DNA of 64,000 nt, from contig DF237143.1 of NCBI GenBank assembly GCA_000708835.1, positions 1 to 64,000 of the forward strand, written 5' to 3'. The notes under the pieces were generated by a model. The model worked only from the letters and a program-made list of their open reading frames with translations, was not told the DNA's origin and made no database searches. Of this stretch, positions 48,833 to 59,938 are shown one piece after another. Numbering within the stretch: position 1 is the first letter of the stretch; each line of letters begins with the position of its first letter. The DNA is from Klebsormidium nitens (lineage: Eukaryota; Streptophyta; Klebsormidiophyceae; Klebsormidiales; Klebsormidiaceae). The position numbers and the translations under genes were made by a program.

Positions 48833-50217
48833 GCAGAGTGTAGACAATCTCCTTGTACTTTATTGCATCGGCAAGTCACAAATATGTCCAACAGAAATGT
48901 TCAGGCAGACCTTACAAATGATCTGCTGTCTTCCTTGCTGAGTGCCAATGTCACACCGTCTTTGTGCATACATACTAACTTCGGAGAGATGTCTATGACA
49001 CGGGTGTAACAACCATGCACGTAACCCAGCTTGCCCGACATTCACTGTCAGGATAGGCATCCGGCACACGCCCCAACATGTGCGTAGTATTGAGGCAAGA
49101 ACCTGACCTGTATGTGACGAACAGGAAAGTAACTGCAAAATGTAATATGGTTGAAAGAGTCAATTAATCTAAGCATACAATTCTCATTGATGTGAGCATA
49201 TGCGTGGTGTACACCGTACTAATCATGGATCGGTCGACAACCATAGGAATTATTCACATATAAACGCTATGCAATTGGTGCTTCAATTAATCAATCATGC
49301 GCACGAATGTGAGAGTCAATTGCATATATTCACGAACATACATTGACTGGTTTAGGTAGTAGTTGTTAACGGGTTTGCACCTTAGGTATAATCAATTTCA
49401 TGCAACTCATTCCGCAGGGCCCTATAAAAAAGTGGTTGAATATATGTACACGTTTAACCAGTTACGCGAGACGTTCATAGTTTATTGTTTCACATACATC
49501 GACCATTTGACTCAAAACATTCACTTATAGCATGTGATTCATAGGATTCGGAAAATTGAATCAGAATCGTCTAACAAATATGATTGTGTTTGAAACATGA
49601 AACATAGATTTCAGCGGTTAGTGTGCGATGCAATTTGGAGAATTTAATTTCAACCAAAGATGGTTTTGAATTGCGTGCATGCTTCATGTGCACGGCTTAG
49701 AATATGCAAACAATAAGATTAGATTAGCCAAAATTTTGGAACATTTATATGTTCCAAAATGTTCCATTATTTCAACAAAATTGTCACACCCAACTTTCCT
49801 ACATCGTCCATACAGCCTGCATGTTCCTACAGTTGCCACTCAACACGGATGCCTAGCTTGCTAATCCTGCTCGCCTAGATCAACGGCCATCACCGTTCCC
49901 GCGCAGATCAGTTTCGACACTCTTCGCAAATGATACACTACAAACGTTTTACCTGCACGGGGACACACAAACTCAATATTCCGCTCACAAGCTTAAGATT
50001 TTGCGTACAACGAAAGAGACATCAATAACCAATTTCGATCTTTAATTACATACGACTCCCGGAAATCCCGCATGTTTCTTAACGGCAGAGATGTCAAGGT
50101 GCGAAAGCACAAGAGGCATTTGGAAGCTTCGGTGACTGAACAACCTCGCACTGAACAAAGCTTGAACATTAGACAAGTACAGATTTGTGAATCAGGCAGC
50201 ACTTACCGTTCGGAGTT
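48833..50217. other. Intergenic, AT-rich, no gene recognised
   Basis: Convergent interval between the RELCH-like gene and the repeat-protein gene. 49140-49850 is distinctly AT-rich compared with the flanks. No supported gene or RNA. Confidence 0.6.
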
Positions 50218-53200
50218 TTACTGGCCAGCCGAACGCTGGGAGATTTTCTCGCTCGAACCCTCAACCAGGTCAGGGGCAATGTCCTTGGCCCCCTTGTTCC
50301 CAGGGATCAACTGGTCAGCCTGTCAAAGAATGAAATGCAGATTGGAGAATCAGTACCTGGAATCCAAACCAAATCTTCGAAGCACCAGCTTGGCCACACT
50401 ACAACAGCGACCCCAAATTAACTCGACGTCTTGTCAAACCTGTTTTGACAGGGCAGCGGCAAGTTCAGAAGTGGAAGTCGTCGTCGACCAAAGCTCAGAA
50501 TTTCAAGCGCTAAAAGATACACAACCCTGTGGAGCAGATATTCATTGCACATAACAGCAAACCTCGATTATTTTCCAACAGATTGCCGCGTTTTTACCTT
50601 GGGGGGGCTGGGCAGCTTGGAGGCAATGGTCTCGGCGCGCTCCTTGATTCTTCCGGGGATGCTGGCGGGGTCGGTGATTCCACCAACCAGGTCATCCTTA
50701 ACAGTCGCGGGGTCAGCCGGGGTGCCCTTGGTGTCCACACCCACGAACTGGACGACGGGGGCGGAGGAGAAGCTCACGTTGGTGCGGTTGGTCTCCGCTC
50801 CTGCAAGAGAATTGGAGGGTAAAGTTAAATATGATCACTAATCCTGAATCACGCTTACCATGATGAACAGGGAAACAGGCGTGTATGGCATTTTTGATAC
50901 ATCCCCCGCAAATTTTGCTACAAAAAGAACGAGTTCCTGAATATCCAATAGATCGTTTCTCTTCGATGCGCTCCTTCGGCAAGAGAACAAGCATCAGTCT
51001 GTAAATCGAAACATGCTGCCTCAAAGAGAAGAAGCGAGGCGTAGCGGTTCGATGAAGAGATCACGATACACATCTAGTATTTTGTATCAGAAAGATAAGC
51101 AAGCGCAGCCATTTTCTCCAGAAACCCAGTTCTATGAAAACACAAGAAAACAGATTCTTTTTCTAGGACGTATGCCGCTTACCTTGGGAGCCATAGCTGG
51201 GGGCCGAGCGCTGCTGAATCTTCTCGCTGGAGCCTTCAACCAAGTCAGGAATAATGTCCTTGACGCCCTTGTCTCCAGGAATCACCTTGTCAGCCTGCAC
51301 AATGGAAACACTCGTAAGCTTACACACAGACTACTTCACACACCCTATCAGCCTGCTTCAAAGAGAACTATCGGCAGGATCTGTCAATGCCAGGAAACGA
51401 ACCGGGCAGGGCAGTATACAAGGCAGCTCTGCCATGAACCAAAACGAGATAATCCTTAGCGAGTAACAATCTTTGCCGAATGCATCTGTTCCAAGACGAC
51501 AAGGACAAGAGGCGGATGAAATCCAATATGCCTACGTGGCTATGAAAACCCAATGAAGTGGGGAACTCACGTTGGGCAGATCGGGCAGCTTTGAAGCAAT
51601 GGTGCCCGCGCGCTCCTTGATCCGTCCGGGGATGCTGGCGGGGTCGGTAACTCCGCCCACCAGGTCATCCTTAACGGTCTCGGGGTCAGCGGGGGTGCCC
51701 TTGGTGTCAACGCCAACAAATTGGAGTGCGGGGGCGGAGTCCAAGGAAACGTTCTTGCGGCTGAAGCCGTCTGCATCAGTGGTAATGAAGCTAGTTAAAA
51801 TTAAATTTATCGCTCGTCTGCTTCTGCCACACGCACGCAAAGATGTAATCTGTTGGCTAACTCGACGAATGTCGAAGACAGGAAGGCACAGCGAAAATCA
51901 CGTCGATAAACAGTTCATGCTACGCAAAGTAAACAAAGACATTCAGGTTCGAGTGAACAAATAAGACGTAACTTTTGAGAGATGTGCCCCTAGTAATTGT
52001 AGGTGGCAAGAGTGGCTTCATGCTTTCCTTCGCAATATCCGACGATTCTATTCTATCTTCAAAAGCTTACCAGCCCCGTAGTTGCCCAATCCAGGGGCGC
52101 CCCTCTGCCGAATCTTCTGGCTTGATCCCTCCACCACATCGGGGGCCACGTCCTTCAGACCCTTGTCGCTGGGAAGGATCTTGCTTGCCTGCACGCACAG
52201 AATTGATTTTGGTTGTGGAGATGGAAAACTATGGGTTAATGCTTGTACACAGAATGGCAGGACTATTCTATCTTATCACACGCTGCGGAGAGATATACAA
52301 AAAGAAAAAACACATTCATTGACTTTCTCACGACATGAACCTGACGTGACGCACAAAGAGCTCTGTAAGTGAGAGCCACAACCTGGCGTGTGTTGGACAA
52401 AAAGTTGGCCGAAACAGTTGGCCGGGGCGTGCGACTTACGCTGGGTGGGCTGGGCAGCTTGGAGGCGATGGTACCCGCACGCTCCTTGACCCGTCCGGGG
52501 ATGCTGGCGGGGTCGGTGACGCCACCGACGACGTCATCCTTGACGGTCTCGGGGTCAGCGGGGGTGCCCTTGGTGTCCAGGCCCACGAACTGAAGCGCGG
52601 GGGCGGCGTCCAAGGAAACGTTCGAGCGGCTGAAGCCATCTGCAGGTAGGAATATGTGTGAGCAGGAGATTGGAGAGATCGAAAAACGCCCCAGAGAGAA
52701 TGCACCGAAACCTAAGGACGGAATGGAGCTGCACTAGACGGCACATCAGTATCAACAAAAAAATTTACAATCGAAGATATCTCGGTGATCAGCTTGTAAA
52801 GACCAGACATGAAATATGAAAGACACAAGTTATCATTGTCAAGGGATCTGTATTGACAAGTGATATGTTTAGGCTACACGAACGATTCGCCACAAGCTGA
52901 CGTACCTCCGCCGTAGTTGCCAAGGCCGGGGGCGCGCCTCTGCTGGATCTTCTGGCTCGAGCCCTCAACCACGTCGGGAGCCACATCCTTCAAACCCTTG
53001 CCGCCGGGAAGGGCCTGGTCAATCTGCAAGCGGATCCCGCGAATTTTCGTAACACATTCAAGAGAAAAGTCGGTTCTAACATCTCATCTAACTTCTCAGT
53101 CGTGTCAGTTGTGCCCAAGAGAATTTTATTATAACTTCCCACACGTGTCAGTTATACCCAAGAGAAACTTAAGATAACGAAGTGTTTGTGCTGTGTGTGC

Positions 53201-56200
53201 CAAAACGGTCAGGTGATAACATGATGAAAAAATAGCCTTCTGAAGCTTCATACGACGAGAGATTTGTGCACAAGCCATGAGGAAGCAATGACAGGTGTGC
53301 CGCACACGTTTACAGTCACAACAATCCGAAAGTTTTCTGAAGAGGATTAAGACTTACGTTGGGAAGATCAGGCAACTTGGAAGCGATGGTACCCGCGCGC
53401 TCCTTGATCCTTCCGGGGATGCTGGCGGGGTCGGTGACACCACCGATGGCGTCATCCTTGACGGTGGCGGGGTCAGCGGGAGTGCCCTTGGTGTCCAGGC
53501 CCACGAACATCAGGGGAGCGGACTCGGTCATGCTCACACCCGTGCCCGCTGCGAGAGAAGAACTTTCGATTTGGAAAAAGAGAAAGCAAGAGAATTATGG
53601 ACAGACAAGGGATGTACACGTCGAGCCAAAACAGTATTTGAGTCATAACATTGTGGCCGCCAAGGTTGTGCGGCGTTCTGGCTGACGAAATCAACCGAAA
53701 CATATTCTCATTCTGTCCAACAAGATCGTGCATTATTCTGGCTGACGACATCGTCCAAAACATGAACGATAGCCCAGCGCTCAAAACGGCTAGATGACAG
53801 AGGACAATGCGTTTCGAAGCTCACATGCGTAACCTCCCTTTCTTTGCGGGATCTTCTCACTGGAGCCCTCAACCAGGTCGGGGGCCAGGTCCTTAACACC
53901 CTTGTCCCCGGGGATTGCCTGGTCAGCCTGCATTCAACGGATGAAATCGTAAGGGGTGTGAAAAGCTCTCGTAAAATGCAGTCTTTTAGTTTTAATACCT
54001 CCAACACGACGGCTGCCAACACTGTGCTCAGCGATCTTGATTACTGCGACATGCGGATGGGCTACTACGCTTCCAACGCAGACCTGTACGTATCTCTGAG
54101 TCCAAAGCGACAAGCAGAGGAATCTTCGTATAAAAGTTCCCTGTCTTAAAGTACATGAAATAAGTTTTCAATCTGCGAAACGTGTTGACAGATATCAACG
54201 CTACAAGGAATCTCACGTTGGGCAGGTTGGGCAGGTCGGGCTTCAGGTTGCCAATTTTGGAGGCGATGGTGTCGGCCCGCTCCTTGATACGTCCAGGGAT
54301 GCTGGCGGGGTCGGTGACGCCACCAACGACGTCTTCCTTCACAGTCTCGGGGTCGGCGGGAGTGCCCTTGGTGTCCAGGCCCACGAAGGTCAGGGAAGGA
54401 GCGGAGGTCATGCTCACGCCCGTGCCCGCTGATACAAAGATAATCCCGCTTTGAACGAGTGAACGAGTGCAACGCGAAGAAAAAGTGGGTCTTTTGAAGA
54501 CCTGAAGGACCTAAAGCGAATCCCGTACAATCAAAGAACACCAAGTCCATTGGTGGTGCGGGTTGTGAAGACTACGCCAACGTAGCAAGCTTCCCAAACA
54601 CTCAAATGTGCATAAAATGGCTGGCAGGTGAGAAGGGCTGTCCTGAAGCGACAGCTTCGCCTACGAGATATCATCACGAAGAAGAGGTGCCTCGTAGACT
54701 TACAAGCGTAGCCGCCCTTCTTTTGCGGGATCTTCTCGCTGGAGCCCTCGACCAGATCGGGGGCCAGATCCTTCACACCCTTGTCCCCGGGAATTGCCTT
54801 GTCAGCCTGCATCACAAAGAGTCATCCTTGTTACTAGGTCTGTCCAGAACAAGCGAACCCGTTGAATAACTTAACCATCTTCGGTACGATCCTGAAGCTC
54901 AAAAACGGTGATTCTCCGCACCCACAAGCTTTCTAAAGGCTCCTTGATCAGTTGAGCTTACAAACCGGTCAAGTCCTTGGTATTTTCAAGTGTCGGAAGG
55001 AAGCTTGACCTGTCTGCAGCGTACGAGATCTGGGACCACGATTGTGGACAACTGACAGAACGAGCATTTGCAGCTAGTGCTTCAAATCAACGTTAAACGC
55101 GTTCACTTTCGAAACTTCTTGAAACGGCGACTCACGTTGGGCAGCTCAGGCTTCAAGTTGCCAATCTTAGAGGCGATGGTGTCCGCACGCTCCTTGACAC
55201 GTCCGGGGATGCTGGCGGGGTCGGTGACGCCACCAACGACGTCATCCTTGACGGTAGCGGGGTCAGCGGGGGTGCCCTTGGTGTCCAGGCCCACGAAGGT
55301 CAGGGAAGGAGCGGAGGTCATGCTCACGCCCGTGCTCCCGCCCTCTACAAAAAACAATCGGGAACAAGTCAAAAGTCGTACCACTTCACGTATGGGCGAA
55401 ACATCAAGGTCAAGTCCCAAACCGATGCTGCGAAAACAACGAGGTCTCCATATCTGTCGCTTCATCCAATCTGGTTGGGAATGACCATCAAAATGCTGTT
55501 TTGAATTTTCAAAACAGCTGATAATCAGACCTCTCTTCTTTGCAATGGATAGAGCAAGAAGTTGAACAGACTTACTGGGATCGGTTCCCGCCCTTGGGCC
55601 AACTGTTACACTGCTGGAGCCCTCGCTTTGGCGGGGGGCCACGTTCTGAACTCCCCGGTCATTCCTGCCAACCTCCTGGTCAGCCTGTGAACGAAAATAA
55701 CGAAATCCGTCAAGCTGATTTTCATTCTGTGAGAAAACCGATTGAAATTGGACTTTTTAAGGCCCAAATGTTGCACAACGCCTGGTACACTCAAAGGCTA
55801 CTTCTAAACAAATCCTATTGGTCAACTTCTCGTACACAATAGTAGAAACAATATCGTCTGCGCAACATTCCACAGTTGAACCAGCTTAAGAAGCTCACTG
55901 GATAGAGAACGCTGCCATAATCTCATCGTGGCCTGTGCACGCCACACAGTAACTTCAGAGACGACCGAAGAGAAGATGCCGAAAACGAGGTAAGCCAAAG
56001 GCAAAGACGCACGCTGGCACCAGTCGGCAGGTCGGGCAACACTTGGCCAATCTTGGAGGCGATAGTGCCCGCCCGCTCCTTGATTCGTCCGGGGATGCTG
56101 GCGGGGTCTTTGACGCCACCGATGGCGTCATCCTTGACGGTCTCGGGGTCAGCCGGGGTGCCCTTGGTGTCGACCACGTAGGTGAGCTGAGGAGCAGCCG

Positions 56201-59200
56201 AGAAGCTCACGTTCTGACCGTCGCGCTCTGCACCAGACGAAATGGAAGAGAATGATACGCGTACTTCAGATAGACGTTGGCCGACTTGCGGTTTGCTGTT
56301 CACGTTTAACGGCAACTGAGCATGACATGAAAACCGGGTCAATAAATTGAATACAAACTTGGTTTTATTTAAAATCTATCGGATGATTCCTTGGAATGAC
56401 CAGACCGACAATCTCACTAAACCGACAAACAGAGGCAAGATAACGGAGCTGACACAATCTTCGACGTCGTTCGTTTCACTACGAGCCCTGAGTCTAAGAC
56501 AAGTCAACGGCGTTCAAGTTCGGGCAACAAGAGCAAGTAAAGTCGCGAAGGGCACAGACAAAAACGTTTTAACACCAATCGATGACACAATCCCCTGTAC
56601 GTACTTCCAGTGCCGTAGCTGGGGGCTGAGCGCTGCTGAATTTTCTCGCTGGAGCCTTCAACCAAGTCAGGGATCACGTCCTTGACGCCCTTGTCTCCAG
56701 GGATCACCTTGTCAGCCTGAAGGCAAAAACCGAGGAAGAACGTCAGATTGCGGTCTGCGAAGACGGCTTAGCGCACACGAACGACTGTACGGTTGTTTCC
56801 TTGTACCTTCCTCAAGGAAGAGTTCAACATTCGATTAGGAAGCTCAGTACCGGCCAAGGCCGTCCTACTTCATCTGGCCCTCGACAAATTGTGGGGGACA
56901 AAAATTTCGAGCTTCGTCATGCTCCTTCGCTTTAACGAAGAGAAGTTGCTATCAACGCAAGCAGTACCATGAGTTTTGGCATTTTGAGTTTCGACATTTG
57001 ACGTAACGTACATTCAGATCGGGGGTCAACTCGCCGATCTTGGAGGCGATAGTGCCCGCACGCTCCTTGATACGTCCAGGGATGCTGGCAGGGTCCTTGA
57101 CGCCACCGATGGCATCATCCTTGACGGTCTCGGGGTCAGCGGGCGTGCCCTTAGTGTCGACCACGTAGGTGAGCTGAGGAGCAGCCGAGAAGTTCACGTT
57201 CTGACCGTCGCGCTCTGGACCAGACCAATGAAAGGGATTGATACGTGACAGCCGGACAAAAGCTGACCTACTGACGGTTTGTTGTTCTCGTTTGCAACAA
57301 CGAAGGGAGCAAGATACGACAGTCAAATAGATAGGCAGATAACAACCCTGCTCCTTCTACGAAACGCGTTCAACTAATTCATTCAAGGGATACAGAATGA
57401 AATCTCCCTGGACCGTTCAAAAACCCGGTGCTAACGCAACCTTTGCCATCGCTCGTTTCACGAGCAAACCCGGAAGTGAGATCACACTAACTAAAAGCTT
57501 CAGTGAAAGGAGCAGCTTCGCCACACGCAAACATATATCGACCAACCAAGAGAGGGTCTCCCCTGCACTCACTTCCGGTGCCGTAGCTGGGAGCTGAGCG
57601 CTGCTGAATCTTCTCGCTGGAGCCTTCAACCAAGTCAGGAATGATGTCCTTGACGCCCTTGTCTCCGGGGATAACCTTGTCAGCCTAAAAGGCAAAAAAC
57701 CGAGGTGAAGCGTTAGGTTGCTGTAATTGTTTACGAACCGGCTTGACGGAAATTACTGCACACGAACAAACTGCGCAACTGTTTCTGTGCGATCATTTCA
57801 AGAGATAGAGCTCTAAATCTGGCTGGGAAGCTCAAAATTGTAGAAGGCCATCCCACTTCATTTGGTTCCAACGAATTTATTGCTGAGGAACCCGAAACTG
57901 TCAACACTTTGTCTGCTTCCTTCTGCTTTGAAGCGAATGAAGAGGCTGCTATCAGGAAGAGGCTGCTATCAAGAAAGTCACGAGCAATGCTATGAGTTCC
58001 GACATTTGAAAGTCAACAGATAGGAAACGTACATTCAGGTTAGGGGTCAACTGGCCAATCTTGGAGGCGATGGTGTCAGCACGATCCTTGATACGTCCAG
58101 GGATGCTGGCGGGATCGGTGACCCCACCGACGGCATCATCCTTAATGGTCGCGGGGTCAGCAGGGGTGCCCTTGGTGTCAACCACGTAGGTGAGCGGGGG
58201 AGCCTCCGTGAAGCTCACATTCTGGCGCTTGAAACCCTCACTCACTGTAAACATGGGAAATTGGATCAAGTAAATGTCTTGGCAAATCTTGTCCTCACAC
58301 GAGGTGTTTCAACATCACCTATCATCATTGCAGGTAGTGCTAAGCTAACTCAAAAGAGCGGGGCATGCCCGGCAGGCTCCACCCAATTGGAGAATATAAA
58401 TTGCAGCTCTCCAATGGGTGAAGCGAGGCAAAAACTAAGTCTATTGGGCACAGATGGCTTGCAGGATAAACGGTAAGGGGAAAGGATGAGTTCTCACAGC
58501 TCTTAGCTCCAAACTTGGGCGCGCTACGCTGAGGAATCTTGCCGGCAGTTGCCTCTGCCAGGGCGTTCTTCTTGTTAAGGGCATCCAGATTGGGGGTGAA
58601 CTGCATGGAAATCGACATGAAGATGTGTCAAGAAAGGCCGAATGAAATTGTAACGAAGATTGCACAGGGTTTGCATGTATGCAGTGCCAACTCACTAGAC
58701 CGTAATCGGACATTCTGATAGTTACGACCTGACTGCAAGGATGCTGACTCCCTCACCCAGACAAAACAAAAGAATGGCAAAGCAGCTTGCAAATGGACGC
58801 ATATGAAAATAGGCAAATAAGGGAGAGTGCTCAGAAACTCACTTCCTTAGCCTGCTTGCCAGCCTTCTCCACCTTCTGCGCAATTTGCCCCCACCGCTTC
58901 TCAACAACAGGGATGGTATCGGCATAGGCAGGCCCTGCAGATGTGGCGAGGGTCGCAGCCAGAAGCCCGGCGGCAAGACCTTTCCTCAGGGGGGCAGACA
59001 CCTGCAAGAAATAGTAGTTTGTATTAAGCTTAGTCACTTCTGGAAGTAAACTCAAACGGGACTCTAAAATCACCACCGCAGCAACCTGCCTGCGAGGAGG
59101 TCTGTGTTCAATTGCACCAGAACTCTTCCCAGATGCGGACCCGGCATTGGTTGATGCAATTGAGAAGAGGGACTTCAAGAAAGTAAATTACTTGGTTCTA

Positions 59201-59938
59201 GACTGTATCACTGTTTACGGGGGAACTGGAGAAAGGGGTTCCATCTTTCAATATGAGAACAGGCAAGCCTACGTGCAGAAAGCCGCCGTTTGCCAGAATG
59301 CGTCTTCACAGGATAGCTGGTGAGCTCGCTAGCGTTTCTGCAGGACTCCATGGCACATGGAGCGCTGTAGCACCAGCTCACCTAGTGGCTACCTTGCCCT
59401 ACATTTGAATCAGTGCCCGAGTAAGACGAAAAGCACAATGCCCCACGTTTTATCACTCAATTCAATGGAAAGCATTGCAGAGAGACAATCCTGAGTCTTC
59501 CGTCAGAGGCTGGAGGTTTCGTGACTTCCGCTTTCAGATTTGCATCCTGCAGTGCTGTGTGAGAAATCAAATCCTGCGGCACTAATCTCAATGCAGCTCA
59601 ACCACATTTTTCTGAACGCTCTGGCCTCCTTCTTCCATTTTCCTGAAACAACTTGATTGCCGAACTAAGTCGAACATGACTGCAATATTGTCTTAGACCT
59701 GATCAGAAAGGTTCCAGAGTTCTGCGAGTGAGCAGCATTCTCCTACCTTGTTCGTCTCATCCTTGGATGCTGACATGCACACCTTCCCCTCAGAGCGTCT
59801 GGACGACCTGACGCAAGGGACAGAGATGCGAGCTCCTGTGAAGGTGCTCTTTCCAAGAGTGCTGCCTGATGCGGCAACCCCCTGTCCCAGAGCAGCCTTG
59901 TTCAAGGTCGTAGCAGAAACCATGTTTGCAGAAGCCAT
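50218..59938 (-). CDS. Modular tandem-repeat protein, predicted thylakoid lumen; family unrecognised
   Basis: Exons (5' to 3'): 59747-59938, 58843-59001, 58498-58600, 58033-58244, 57573-57684, 57012-57214, 56605-56716, 56013-56227, 55576-55684, 55136-55344, 54704-54806, 54217-54428, 53825-53927, 53358-53548, 52906-53023, 52440-52639, 52071-52188, 51571-51770, 51183-51294, 50598-50800 and 50218-50319; about 1095 aa. Residues 1-64 look like a chloroplast transit peptide (Ser/Thr/Ala/Arg-rich). 65-91 look like a lumen-transfer signal (LRKG, hydrophobic run, GPAYA then D), with no RR, so probably Sec-type. From exon 3 on, short B exons (33-39 aa; IPGDKGVKDxxPDLVEGSSE) alternate with long A exons (64-72 aa; DTKGTPADPxTVKDDxVGG, then TDPASIPGRIKERA). 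B starts in phase 0 and A in phase 1. That makes nine B-A modules plus a final B. I recognise no family, catalytic motif or cofactor site. A structural or stress role is speculation. Confidence 0.85.

Noticed and set aside
54182-54454. Repeated plus-strand open frames opposite the modular gene
   Set aside because: They recur only because the A exons on the other strand repeat; they cross splice sites and lack starts, domains and targeting signals.
58831-59178. Alternative start for the repeat protein within the exon 2 frame
   Set aside because: It would read through a good acceptor (TTGCAG); exon 1 at 59747-59938 gives a better transit peptide and exact phase.
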